Shown: positions 9,585-18,727 of the stretch, piece by piece
How the letters are laid out: each line of letters begins with the position of its first letter
How positions within the stretch are numbered: position 1 is the first letter of the stretch
Origin: a bacterium 0.1xD8-71
GTDB taxonomy: Bacteria; Bacillota; Clostridia; Lachnospirales; Lachnospiraceae
Direction of reading: 5' to 3'
Length of the DNA: 64,000 bases
Assembly (NCBI GenBank): GCA_003612405.1
Contig: RAYR01000009.1
Location: 159,461-223,460 of the forward strand
Program-made: the position numbers and the translations under genes
Notes under the pieces: model-generated
Databases searched by the model: none
Told to the model about the DNA's origin: nothing
Seen by the model: the letters and a program-made list of their open reading frames with translations, nothing else

Positions 9585-12170
9585 ATGAAACTGTTAGTGA
9601 TTGGCGGGGTAGCGGCAGGAACGAAGGCTGCTGCGAAATTCAAGAGGGTGAATCCGGAAGCGGAAGTTACGATTGTTACCAAAGGGAAGGATATTTCCTA
9701 TGCGGGATGTGGACTGCCTTATTATGTGGGCGGAGCAATCCCGGAGAAAGAACAGCTGATTGTGAATACACCGGAGAAATACAGTTCCCTCACGGGGGCC
9801 ATGGTCTATCCCCAGCGGGAAGTGGTGGCCCTTGATTCTGTAGGGAAGAAAGCTGTCGCAAAGAACATTCGTACAGGTGCAGAAGAAGTCTATGCATATG
9901 ATGCCTGTATTGTAGCAGTGGGGGCTTCACCGGTGGTGCCGCCTCTGCCGGGATTAAACCTGCCAGGTGTTTTTGTGATGCGTACCCCGGATGATGCTAT
10001 TGAGACCAGAGATTATATCGCAAGAGACAATGTGAAACGGGCTGTGGTAGTGGGCGGCGGCTTTATTGGACTGGAAGTGGCAGAGAATCTGCTGGAGAAA
10101 GGTCTGTCGGTGACTGTCATGGATATGGCACCGCAGATCATGCCGGGGTTTGATGCAGAGATGGCAGACTATGCGGTGCGTCATCTGGCAAAGAAAGGGA
10201 TCAAGGTGCTTACGGCCACAAAGCTGGAGGCCGTGACCGGTGACGAGAGAGCGCAGGGCGTGCAGACGGATAAAGGAATGCTTCCCGCAGATGTGGTGGT
10301 TCTTTCCATTGGCATCCGCCCGAATACAGGATTTTTACAGGATACAGGGATGGAAATGTTTAAGGGTACGATTCTGGTGGATGAGAAAATGGCCACCAAT
10401 CTGCCGGATATTTATGCGGCCGGTGACTGCGCGATGGTGAAGAACCGTATCACCGGGGAAAGACAGTGGTCTCCCATGGGATCTTCCGCCAATATGGAAG
10501 GCAGGACGCTGGCACTTTCCCTGGGCGGCAGGGATGTCGCCTACCCGGGTGTTCTGGGTACCGGCGTGGTGAAACTGCCGGGACTGTCTGGCGGCAGAAC
10601 CGGCCTGTCGGAGGAACAGGCCAAAGCGGCAGGATACGAGCCGGTCTGTGTTCTGGCAGTAACGGATGATAAGGCACATTATTATCCCGGCAGCGCCTGG
10701 TTTGCCATCAAACTGGTGGCGGATGCGGCGACACATAAACTGTTGGGCGTTCAGGTGTTAGGGCCCGGCGCGGTGGATAAGGTGACGGATATTGGCGTGA
10801 TGGCAGTGACTTTCGGAGCCACACTGGAGCAGATGACCTGTCTGGATCTGTCCTATGCGCCGCCTTTCTCCACGGCCATTCATCCTTTTGTACAGGCGGT
10901 ACATATGCTGTTGAATAAAATACATGGAGATATGGACAGCTTCACGCCTGCGGAATATCTGGCAGGTGCGGCGGGAGACTATCGTGTCATAGATGTGAAT
11001 CCGGCAGGTCCCACCATTACAGGGGCAACTTATGTGGATTTACTGAAAGTCAAAGGGGAGGTTCCTGGACTTGCAAAGGATGAAAAGCTGTTGTTAGTCT
11101 GCGCTAAGGGTAAGAGAGCCTATCTGTTGCAGAACAGATTGAAACGGTATGGCTATACGAACACCAAGGTTCTGGAGGGTGCATCCTTCTTCAATGTGGT
11201 GAAGGTGGAGAGTAAGCCGGGTGTGGTGACGGTTCCGGCGGGGGAGATTATCCGGGTAAAGGCGCTGGGCTGTCTGCACAATAAGGGAACAGATGATTTC
11301 AATGTCCGCGTGATCACCAGAAACGGGAAGATTACCGCGGCGGAACACAAGAAGATTGCGGAAGCGGCGGAGCGGTTCGGAAACGGCGATGTGGTTATGA
11401 CGACCCGTCTGACCATGGAGATTGTGGGAGTGCCTTTTGATCAGATTGAGAATCTGCGGGCATTTCTGGCCGAGGAAGGACTGGAGACCGGCGGAACGGG
11501 CTCCAAAGTGCGGCCGGTGGTGGCATGTAAAGGAACTACCTGCCAGTACGGTCTGCTGGATTCCTATGCTTTGTCCGAGAAGATTCACGAACGATTTTTC
11601 CATGGCTATGCATCCGTGAAACTGCCGCACAAGTTCAAGATTGCGGTGGGCGGCTGTCCCAATAATTGTGTGAAGCCGGATCTGAATGATTTCGGTATTG
11701 TGGGACAGAGAGTACCGGTCATAGATCTGGAGAAATGTCATGGGTGCAAGCTATGTCAGGTTTCCCTGGCCTGTCCTGTGGAAGCTTCCCAGGTAGTGGA
11801 TGGTAAGCTGGTCATTGATCCGGATAAGTGTAATAATTGTGGACGCTGTGTAGGGAAATGCCCCTTTAAGGCATCGGAAGAAAGCCAATACGGTTATCGT
11901 GTATATATTGGCGGACGCTGGGGCAAGAGGGTGGCCCATGGGCAGAAGCTTTCCAGAATCTTTCTGGAGGAAGAAGAAGTACTTTCTGTTCTGGAGAAAG
12001 CAATCCTGTTGTTCCGTGAGCAGGGGCAGACCGGAGAGCGGTTTGCGGACACCATAAACAGACTTGGTTTTGAAAATGTGCAGGCACAGTTACTGGCCGA
12101 TGATCTGCTTGCACGCAAGGAGGAGATTATAGGGGCGAAGCTGCATTTGAAGGGCGGCGCGACCTGTTAA
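9585..12170 (+). CDS. Fused CoA-disulfide-reductase-like/rhodanese/siroheme reductase-like/ferredoxin protein
   Basis: This 861-residue protein joins at least four redox modules. Residues 1-440 are a pyridine-nucleotide-disulfide oxidoreductase of the CoA-disulfide/persulfide reductase type: FAD motif GGVAAG, single redox Cys42 in SYAGCGLPYY, NAD motif VVVGGGFIGLE and the dimerisation domain. Residues ~455-545 are a rhodanese-like domain with Cys506 in LLLVCAKGKRAY. Residues ~560-715 resemble the ferredoxin-like half domain and 4Fe-4S/siroheme site of sulfite/nitrite reductases, with Cys648, 653, 691 and 695. Residues ~715-765 are a two-cluster ferredoxin (Cys718/721/724/730 and 749/752/755/759). 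The start follows an AAAGGAGG site at 9571-9578; the frame upstream to 9525 is not needed. It lies just before siroheme-precursor genes, so I infer sulfur reduction (persulfide, polysulfide or sulfite); the true substrate is unknown. Confidence 0.9.
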   Translation: MKLLVIGGVAAGTKAAAKFKRVNPEAEVTIVTKGKDISYAGCGLPYYVGGAIPEKEQLIVNTPEKYSSLTGAMVYPQREVVALDSVGKKAVAKNIRTGAEEVYAYDACIVAVGASPVVPPLPGLNLPGVFVMRTPDDAIETRDYIARDNVKRAVVVGGGFIGLEVAENLLEKGLSVTVMDMAPQIMPGFDAEMADYAVRHLAKKGIKVLTATKLEAVTGDERAQGVQTDKGMLPADVVVLSIGIRPNTGFLQDTGMEMFKGTILVDEKMATNLPDIYAAGDCAMVKNRITGERQWSPMGSSANMEGRTLALSLGGRDVAYPGVLGTGVVKLPGLSGGRTGLSEEQAKAAGYEPVCVLAVTDDKAHYYPGSAWFAIKLVADAATHKLLGVQVLGPGAVDKVTDIGVMAVTFGATLEQMTCLDLSYAPPFSTAIHPFVQAVHMLLNKIHGDMDSFTPAEYLAGAAGDYRVIDVNPAGPTITGATYVDLLKVKGEVPGLAKDEKLLLVCAKGKRAYLLQNRLKRYGYTNTKVLEGASFFNVVKVESKPGVVTVPAGEIIRVKALGCLHNKGTDDFNVRVITRNGKITAAEHKKIAEAAERFGNGDVVMTTRLTMEIVGVPFDQIENLRAFLAEEGLETGGTGSKVRPVVACKGTTCQYGLLDSYALSEKIHERFFHGYASVKLPHKFKIAVGGCPNNCVKPDLNDFGIVGQRVPVIDLEKCHGCKLCQVSLACPVEASQVVDGKLVIDPDKCNNCGRCVGKCPFKASEESQYGYRVYIGGRWGKRVAHGQKLSRIFLEEEEVLSVLEKAILLFREQGQTGERFADTINRLGFENVQAQLLADDLLARKEEIIGAKLHLKGGATC

Positions 12171-12175
12171 AAAAC

Positions 12176-13309
12176 ATGGAGTGTATTAGTATCAGTCATA
12201 AGACGGCGGTGGCCGGGGAGCGGGAGAAATTTTATATTCCGGAAGAGAAAGCGGCGGATTTCCTGCGAAGGGTTCGGGAGGATGCGGGAGCAGCACAGTG
12301 TGTGGTGCTCTCCACCTGTAACCGCACGGAGGTTTATGTACAAGGAGAGGAAAACCGCTTCCGGCAATTGGAGGAAGTGCTGGCGAAGATTTCGGGAAGC
12401 ACAGGTGAGCAGATTCGGAAACTGGTCAGAAGATATCAGGGACGGAAGGCACTGCGGCATCTGTTCCGCGTGGTCTGCGGCATGGAATCCATGGTGATCG
12501 GGGAAGACCAGATTCTCGGGCAGGTACGGGATGCCTATGGGTATGCAAAAGAGGCAGGCTATACAGGATATGAGAGCAACAGTGTTTTTCAGGCAGCTTT
12601 GGCATGTGCCAAACGGGTGAAAACGGAGACCATGATTTCCAGAACCACGGTTTCTGTGGCCACACTGGCAGCCAATGAAGTAATGCGCCTGCCGATGCCC
12701 TGCAAGACCGTGCTTTTGATGGGCGGCAGCGGGAAGATGGGCGGTATTATTTTGAAGAATCTGTTAAGCCAGAAGGATATCCGTGTCATAGCTACGGCGC
12801 GATCGCATAACGGCATCTTCCAAAGCAGCAGTATGCAGGTGGAAAACGTGGATTATCAGGAGCGCTATGCCAGGTTGGAGGAGGCCGATGCCATTATATC
12901 GGCCACATCCAGTCCCCATTATACCCTGACGGCAGGCCGGGTCCGGGAGGCTATCCAGACGCCAAAAGAGCGATTGTTTCTGGATATTTCCATGCCGCCG
13001 GATCTGGATGTGGAGATTGGGAAACTGGAACATTGCCGTCTGGTGGCGCTGGATGATATTCAAAAGCTGGCGGAGGATAATAACCGGTTAAAGCAGCAGG
13101 CATTTGCGGATGCAGAAGAGATTTTGGAGGAGGAACTGGAGAAGCTCTGCAAGGTGCTTTTGTTTCACCGGTTTACCGAGGAAGATGTTCACTGGAAAGG
13201 ACGGTATGCGGACTGCTCGGCAGAGAAACTGATTTATCTGCTGCGGGATGAGCTGGACAGCACATCCTTTGAGGCAGTCTTAAAAGTGCTGGCGGGCACA
13301 GGAAGATAA
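12176..13309 (+). CDS. hemA: Glutamyl-tRNA reductase
   Basis: HemA reduces glutamyl-tRNA to glutamate-1-semialdehyde, the first committed step of the C5 tetrapyrrole pathway. Visible are the N-terminal HKTA motif, the catalytic Cys in VLSTCNRTEVYV (about residue 46), an NADPH-binding segment around LLMGGSGKMGG, and a C-terminal dimerisation region. At 377 residues it is somewhat shorter than the ~420 typical of the family, mainly in the C-terminal dimerisation domain. The start is 5 bases after the stop of the fusion reductase, so the two are almost certainly co-transcribed. Confidence 0.95.
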   Translation: MECISISHKTAVAGEREKFYIPEEKAADFLRRVREDAGAAQCVVLSTCNRTEVYVQGEENRFRQLEEVLAKISGSTGEQIRKLVRRYQGRKALRHLFRVVCGMESMVIGEDQILGQVRDAYGYAKEAGYTGYESNSVFQAALACAKRVKTETMISRTTVSVATLAANEVMRLPMPCKTVLLMGGSGKMGGIILKNLLSQKDIRVIATARSHNGIFQSSSMQVENVDYQERYARLEEADAIISATSSPHYTLTAGRVREAIQTPKERLFLDISMPPDLDVEIGKLEHCRLVALDDIQKLAEDNNRLKQQAFADAEEILEEELEKLCKVLLFHRFTEEDVHWKGRYADCSAEKLIYLLRDELDSTSFEAVLKVLAGTGR

Positions 13310-13322
13310 GAGGAAGAGCTTC

Positions 13323-13967
13323 ATGGGATATTTTCCTTTTTTTATGGATATAGAGGGAAAGAAAGGCATTGTGGTGGGCGGCGGGAAGGTTGCGGCCAGG
13401 AAAGTGGAGAAGCTTCTGCTGTTTGGCCCGGCACTGACGGTGGTCGCGCCGGTTATAGAGGAGTGCATGTGGATACAGAGGGAGCTGCTGCAAAAGGATG
13501 CGGCGGCCTCTCTTTTGTTAGAAGAGCGTGCCTTTGTGATGGAAGATTTATCTGGCGCGGATTTTGTGGTGGCGGCCACAGACGATACCGTTTTAAATGG
13601 ACAGATAGCGGAGTATTGCAGAACGGAACGGATTCCGGTCAATGTGGTGGATGACAGGGAAAAGTGCACTTTTTTCTTCCCGGCGCTGGTAAAGAACGGG
13701 CCCCTTACCGTGGGGATATCAACAGACGGGAAAAGCCCGGCAGCAGCAGCCTGGGTGAGACAGGAGATTTCCGGGATATTGCCGGAGAGAATCGGTGATA
13801 TTATTGACTTATTGGGTCAAATCCGCCCCGTTGTGATGCAGAGGGAACCGGATGAGACCGGAAGGAAAAAATTGTTTGAGAAGATGTTTTGCTATTGTAT
13901 GGAAAAAGGAAAGACGGTATCGACGGATGAGTTAATGGATCTGTTACACAAACTGGCACGGCAGTAA
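13323..13967 (+). CDS. Precorrin-2 dehydrogenase / sirohydrochlorin ferrochelatase-type protein (CysG N-terminal domain)
   Basis: The protein begins with a short hydrophobic stretch, MGYFPFFMDIEGKKGIVVGGGKVAARKVEKL, whose GGGKVAARK is the NAD-binding signature of the CysG N-terminal (Met8p/SirC) family. It oxidises precorrin-2 to sirohydrochlorin, and family members may also insert iron or cobalt. At 214 residues it has the dehydrogenase domain and a small helical domain but no methyltransferase domain; that activity sits in the neighbouring cobA-hemD fusion. It is the clearest sign that the operon feeds siroheme (or cobalamin) rather than heme. Confidence 0.92.
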   Translation: MGYFPFFMDIEGKKGIVVGGGKVAARKVEKLLLFGPALTVVAPVIEECMWIQRELLQKDAAASLLLEERAFVMEDLSGADFVVAATDDTVLNGQIAEYCRTERIPVNVVDDREKCTFFFPALVKNGPLTVGISTDGKSPAAAAWVRQEISGILPERIGDIIDLLGQIRPVVMQREPDETGRKKLFEKMFCYCMEKGKTVSTDELMDLLHKLARQ

Positions 13968-13984
13968 AGGGGAGAGGGTAACCT

Positions 13985-14911
13985 ATGATCAGGATTGGAA
14001 CAAGAGGGAGCCAGTTGGCTTTGCAGCAGGCAGCTTTGGTACAGGAAGCATTGAAGCGTGCGGACAGTCAGATGGAGGCAGAGCTTGTGGTTCTGCATAC
14101 CAGAGGAGATCAGATACAGGACAGACCCCTTGCCAAAATCGGGGACAAGGGTGTCTTCGCTTCGGAGTTTGAGCCGGCACTGTTAAAGGGAGAGATTGAT
14201 CTTGCGGTACATTCGGCCAAGGATCTGCCGGTAAAGCTGATGGATGGACTGGTTATTACTGCGGTTCTGCCAAGAGCTGATGTGCGGGATGTGCTTGTGG
14301 TGCCTGCGGGAGGCAGTATACCGGGTAATACACCGCGTCTGTTCAGAATCGGAACCGGCAGCAGGCGGCGGCAGATGCTTGCAGGGCAGATGTGGGAGAA
14401 TTGTATCTGTACGGATATCCGTGGCAATGTGGATACCAGGCTGCGTAAATTACAGGAAGGCGGATATGACGGTATTATATTGGCGAAAGCCGGCCTGGAT
14501 CGTCTGGGTATCGGTTTCGGACAGGAGAGTGCATTTGACTTCTACCCCCTCCCTCCGGAGCAGTTTTTGCCGGCGGCCTGTCAGGGCATCATTGCGGTGG
14601 AGGCTGTACAGGGCTCTGCGGCGGCTAAGATGTGTGAGAAGATTACGGACAAAGAGACGGAAATGGCTTTTGCGGCAGAACGGGAAGTCCTGACACAGCT
14701 TTCGGCGGATTGCAGTGAGGCTGTTGCCGCATGGTGTAGAAAGGTGTGTGCGGCGGATAAGCAGTGTCAGGAGACGATGCGTGCGGCGGACAAACTGCTT
14801 CTGGATGTGATGTATGCAGGAAACAGGGTAAGACTCACCTGCCAGGTAAATGCGGAGGAAGGCATACGGCTGGCGAGACAGGCGGCAAAGATGGTGAAAG
14901 AAACATCCTGA
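13985..14911 (+). CDS. hemC: Porphobilinogen deaminase (hydroxymethylbilane synthase)
   Basis: HemC joins four porphobilinogens into hydroxymethylbilane. MIRIGTRGSQLALQQAALV at the N-terminus and HSAKDLPVKL are family motifs, as is GTGSRRRQ. The Cys that carries the dipyrromethane cofactor lies in LTQLSADCSEAVAAWC (about residue 239). The surrounding residues are divergent from the common GGCxxPxG form, but the Cys is kept. The length of 308 residues is normal. An AGGGGAGAGGG-type site precedes the ATG. Confidence 0.95.
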   Translation: MIRIGTRGSQLALQQAALVQEALKRADSQMEAELVVLHTRGDQIQDRPLAKIGDKGVFASEFEPALLKGEIDLAVHSAKDLPVKLMDGLVITAVLPRADVRDVLVVPAGGSIPGNTPRLFRIGTGSRRRQMLAGQMWENCICTDIRGNVDTRLRKLQEGGYDGIILAKAGLDRLGIGFGQESAFDFYPLPPEQFLPAACQGIIAVEAVQGSAAAKMCEKITDKETEMAFAAEREVLTQLSADCSEAVAAWCRKVCAADKQCQETMRAADKLLLDVMYAGNRVRLTCQVNAEEGIRLARQAAKMVKETS

Positions 14912-14928
14912 GAGGAGACGAAAAGAAG

Positions 14929-16449
14929 TTGCGTGAAGGAAAGGTATATCTGGCAGGCGGCGGCTGCGGTGATGCAGAACTTGTGACCCTGAAAACAATT
15001 AAGGTTCTGCAACAATGTGAGACGGTGGTGTATGATTATCTGGTATCGGAAGAACTGCTGCAATGGACCAGACCGGATTGTGAGAAAATATATGTGGGAA
15101 AGCGGTACGGCAGTCATGCCATGAAACAGCCGGAAATCAATGCCCTTCTGGTGCAAAAGGCACGGGAGGGGAAGATGGTGGTGCGGTTAAAAGGCGGGGA
15201 CCCTTATGTATTTGGCAGAGGGGCCGAAGAGTTCCTGGCGGTGCGTGACGCGGGAATTCTCTGTGAAGAGATACCCGGCATTACATCGGCTATTGCAGTG
15301 CCGGCGGCGGCCGGGATTCCGGTTACCCACAGGGGCCTTTCGGATAAGGTGACTGTGGTGACCGGAACCGGGGCAGATGAGGGCGGACAGGGAGCTTTGC
15401 ATCTGGATTTTAAGGCCCTGGCACAGCTTGACGGTACCCTGGTGATTCTTATGGGGATGCATCATCTGCCTGAGATTGTGACCGAACTGCTTGCCGCCGG
15501 AAAAGACCGGAATACACCCTGTGCCATTGTGATGGAGGGCACTACCAAAGGGCAGAAAACCGTGCGAGCTCCTTTGTTTGAACTTCCCGCAAGAGCAGCG
15601 AAGCAGGGGCTTACATCGCCGGCGGTTATTGTGGTCGGAGCAGTGGCCGGGATGGAATTAGTATCACGCCCCATAACAGGCATTACGGTGGGTGTCACCG
15701 GGACCAGGCATTTTGTGGACAGGATATCGTCAGAACTTCAGGACAGGGGACTTTCTCCATGGGATATGAGCTTTATGGAAATCAGACCCACCAAGGAGCC
15801 GCTGCCGGATCTGGCAGACTATGGATGGCTTGTGTTTACCAGTCCGAACGGTGTCAGGGTTTTTCTCGATCAATGGAAACAGGAGCGGCGTGATCTGCGG
15901 TCCCTTTATGATAAGAAAATAGCGGTCATCGGCCCGGGGACTGCGGCAGTGCTTCAGGAGGCCGGAATCTATGCGGATTATATGCCCAGGGTTTATGATG
16001 CGGCACATCTGGCACAGGGACTTTCGGATATCATCCTGAAAGAAACAGGGCCTTGCCCGGCAATCCTTCTGCGGGCGAAACAGGGAAGTGATATTCTGCC
16101 TCTTACCTTTCGGGAAAAGAAGATTCCCTGTGTGGAGTATCCGCTCTATGAGCTGGGAGTGCAGGAGGAAAAGCGGGATGCGGTGATAGCAAAAGAACCG
16201 GACTATATTGTCTTTGGTTCTGCCATGGGCGTGAGGGCATATTTTGAGGGCCTGCAAAAGAAAGGGATTGGGAATACAAAGAGCAGGTATGTCTGCATCG
16301 GGGAATGTTGTGCAAAAGAAGTGTCCCAATATACCGACACTCAGCCTCTGATTGCGGAGGAATCCAGTGTGAGTGCCGTTGCAGAGTGCCTGTGCCGGGA
16401 AATCGAAAAGAGGAGAGGGAAATTACAATGTATCGATTCAGAAGACTGA
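14929..16449 (+). CDS. cobA-hemD: Uroporphyrinogen-III C-methyltransferase / uroporphyrinogen-III synthase fusion
   Basis: Two enzymes are fused. Residues ~1-245 are the SAM-dependent uroporphyrinogen-III methyltransferase (VYLAGGGCGDAELVTLK, GGDPYVFGRGAEE) that makes precorrin-2. Residues ~250-506 are uroporphyrinogen-III synthase (GITVGVTGTR, FTSPNGVRVF, VFGSAMGVRAYF). The frame is open upstream inside hemC, but the TTG at 14929 follows a GAGGAG site and gives MREGKVYLAGGG, the family start. The 3' end overlaps hemB by 22 bases. The fusion is common in Clostridia and couples ring closure to entry into siroheme and cobalamin synthesis. Confidence 0.94.
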   Translation: MREGKVYLAGGGCGDAELVTLKTIKVLQQCETVVYDYLVSEELLQWTRPDCEKIYVGKRYGSHAMKQPEINALLVQKAREGKMVVRLKGGDPYVFGRGAEEFLAVRDAGILCEEIPGITSAIAVPAAAGIPVTHRGLSDKVTVVTGTGADEGGQGALHLDFKALAQLDGTLVILMGMHHLPEIVTELLAAGKDRNTPCAIVMEGTTKGQKTVRAPLFELPARAAKQGLTSPAVIVVGAVAGMELVSRPITGITVGVTGTRHFVDRISSELQDRGLSPWDMSFMEIRPTKEPLPDLADYGWLVFTSPNGVRVFLDQWKQERRDLRSLYDKKIAVIGPGTAAVLQEAGIYADYMPRVYDAAHLAQGLSDIILKETGPCPAILLRAKQGSDILPLTFREKKIPCVEYPLYELGVQEEKRDAVIAKEPDYIVFGSAMGVRAYFEGLQKKGIGNTKSRYVCIGECCAKEVSQYTDTQPLIAEESSVSAVAECLCREIEKRRGKLQCIDSED

Positions 16450-17390
16450 GAAGGGACGAGAGAATCCGTTCCCTGATGCAGGAGACCAGGTTACACCCAA
16501 AGGATTTTATTTACCCGATTTTTGTCATAGAAGGGCAGAACTGTAAGAATCCGGTGGAATCTATGCCGGGTATATTTCAGTATTCCATCGACCGCCTGGA
16601 TGAGATTTTAGAGCAGGTGCAGGCGGCGGATATCGGCGGCATTATGCTTTTTGGGATTCCGGATCACAAAGACCCGGAGGGAAGTCAGGCCTATGCAAAG
16701 GATGGCGTTACCCAGAGAGCGGTTCGTTATATTAAACAAAACTATCCGCAAATCTACATCGTGGTGGATGTGTGTCTGTGTGAGTACACTTCACATGGCC
16801 ATTGCGGGATGGTGTGCGGCGAAGAAATCTTAAACGACGAGACCCTGCCGTATCTGGTGAAAATGGCAGTGAGCCTGGTGGAAGCCGGGGCGGATATGGC
16901 AGCCCCTTCGGATATGATGGACGGCCGGGTGGCGGCCATACGGGAAGGCTTAGATCAGGCCGGATTTATCCAGACACCGATTATGGCTTACAGTGCCAAA
17001 TTTGCTTCTGCCTATTACGGGCCCTTCCGGGATGCAGCACAGTCTGCGCCGGGGTTCGGAGACCGCAAAAGCTATCAGATGGACTGTGCCAACGGGCAGG
17101 AGGCACTGCGGGAAATCCGTGCGGATATCGAAGAGGGCGCGGATATTGTGATGGTCAAGCCGGCCCTTGCTTATCTGGATGTCTTAAAAGAAGCGGCCAT
17201 GACTTTCGATATGCCGCTTGCGGTCTATAATGTGAGCGGTGAATATGCCATGGTGAAAGCGGCTGCGGCGAAGGGATGGATTGATGAGAGAAAGATTGTA
17301 CTGGAGAATCTCACCGCCATGAAACGGGCCGGTGCCAGGATTATCATTACCTATCATGCATTGGATGCGGCGCGGTGGATGGCAGATTGA
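16428..17390 (+). CDS. hemB: Delta-aminolevulinic acid dehydratase (porphobilinogen synthase)
   Basis: HemB condenses two aminolevulinates into porphobilinogen. The zinc-type metal site DVCLCEYTSHGHCG is present, with three Cys. The two active-site Lys are in MAYSAKFASAYYGPFR and MVKPALAYLDVL. The ATG at 16428 (MYRFRRLRRDERIRSL) is the right start because it gives the family N-terminus with 320 residues; the longer open frame from 16305 is only antecedent overlap with cobA-hemD. Confidence 0.96.
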   Translation: MYRFRRLRRDERIRSLMQETRLHPKDFIYPIFVIEGQNCKNPVESMPGIFQYSIDRLDEILEQVQAADIGGIMLFGIPDHKDPEGSQAYAKDGVTQRAVRYIKQNYPQIYIVVDVCLCEYTSHGHCGMVCGEEILNDETLPYLVKMAVSLVEAGADMAAPSDMMDGRVAAIREGLDQAGFIQTPIMAYSAKFASAYYGPFRDAAQSAPGFGDRKSYQMDCANGQEALREIRADIEEGADIVMVKPALAYLDVLKEAAMTFDMPLAVYNVSGEYAMVKAAAAKGWIDERKIVLENLTAMKRAGARIIITYHALDAARWMAD

Positions 17391-17440
17391 CAGATGATTG
17401 TAATGCAGGGGTTGTACTCGTGTGGATTTGGGAGGCAGAT

Positions 17441-18727
17441 ATGCATTGGGATAAATCAGAAGAACTTTTCGCAAAGGCACAGGAACGGATTCCCGGCGGG
17501 GTCAATTCTCCGGTCAGGGCTTTCAGAGCTGTAGGCAGGCATCCTTTTTTCGTGGAGAGAGCACAGGGACCGTGGCTTTATGATGCAGACGGGAACCGGT
17601 ATCTGGATTATGTCTGTTCCTGGGGGCCGGGGATTCTGGGACATGCCCATCCCCGGGTGATTGAAGCCGTACAGAAAGTGTCCGCAGACGGACTTACTTT
17701 TGGAGCGCCTACGGCGAAAGAAGTGGAACTGGCGGAATTGATAAACACCTGCGTCCCGGATGTGGAGATGGTGCGTCTGGTCAGCTCCGGTACAGAAGCG
17801 GTGATGAGCGCCGTGCGCGTGGCCAGAGGATTCACCGGCAGGGAGAAGATTGTGAAGTTTGCCGGAAATTATCACGGTCATTCCGATGGCCTGCTGGTAA
17901 AAGCAGGCTCCGGGCTGATGACCCAGTCGGTGCCGGACAGTGCGGGTGTGCCTGCAGGATATGCGGCCAGTACCTTAACGGCAGTTTATAATGATGAGGA
18001 ATCTGTGCGGGCATTGTTTGAGGAAAACAGCGGCCAGGTGGCGGCGGTCGTGGTGGAACCGGTGGCTGCCAATATGGGGGTAGTGCCGCCGAAAAAAGGA
18101 TTTCTGGAATTCCTTCGCCGTATCACTAAAGAACAGGGTGCTCTTTTGATTTTTGATGAGGTGATCACGGGGTTCCGGCTGGCGCTGGGAGGCGCCTCAC
18201 AGTACACGGGCGTACATGCCGATCTGTATACTTTCGGAAAGATTGTGGGCGGCGGGATGCCGCTGGCAGCCTATGGCGGCAGGCGGGATATCATGTCCTG
18301 TGTGGCACCTCTGGGAACAGTCTATCAGGCAGGTACGCTGTCAGGCAATCCGGTGGCAGTGGCAGCAGGAATCGAGACCTTGAAGATTCTCATGGAGGAT
18401 AAGGGGATATATGAGCGGATTGACAGGCGGGCCAGAGCCCTGGCCGAGGCTTTTCGCAGTGCAGGACTGACAGTAAACCGCGCAGGGTCGCTTCTCTCGG
18501 CATTTTTTATGCCGGACTTTCCGGAAAAAGAGGACAGGGTAGAGAACTATGAGGACGCCTGCCGATGTAATACAGAAGCTTTCGCAGCATATTTTAATAA
18601 AATGCTGGAGGAGGGTATTTATGTGGCGCCCTCTCAGTTTGAAGCCATATTTGTGTCGGATGCCCATACGGATGAACTGATAGAGAGGACTTGTGAAGCA
18701 CTCAGGGAAGTCCTGTTTACTCTTTAA
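17441..18727 (+). CDS. hemL: Glutamate-1-semialdehyde 2,1-aminomutase
   Basis: HemL converts glutamate-1-semialdehyde to 5-aminolevulinate with pyridoxal phosphate. Signature segments are PGGVNSPVRAF, the PLP Lys in YTFGKIVGGGMPLAAYGG and AGTLSGNP. The ATG at 17441 follows GGAGG at the usual distance; the longer open frame is not needed. The 428 residues are typical. It closes the tetrapyrrole operon, and its stop overlaps by 11 bases the stop of the convergent kinase remnant, with no terminator between them. Confidence 0.96.
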   Translation: MHWDKSEELFAKAQERIPGGVNSPVRAFRAVGRHPFFVERAQGPWLYDADGNRYLDYVCSWGPGILGHAHPRVIEAVQKVSADGLTFGAPTAKEVELAELINTCVPDVEMVRLVSSGTEAVMSAVRVARGFTGREKIVKFAGNYHGHSDGLLVKAGSGLMTQSVPDSAGVPAGYAASTLTAVYNDEESVRALFEENSGQVAAVVVEPVAANMGVVPPKKGFLEFLRRITKEQGALLIFDEVITGFRLALGGASQYTGVHADLYTFGKIVGGGMPLAAYGGRRDIMSCVAPLGTVYQAGTLSGNPVAVAAGIETLKILMEDKGIYERIDRRARALAEAFRSAGLTVNRAGSLLSAFFMPDFPEKEDRVENYEDACRCNTEAFAAYFNKMLEEGIYVAPSQFEAIFVSDAHTDELIERTCEALREVLFTL

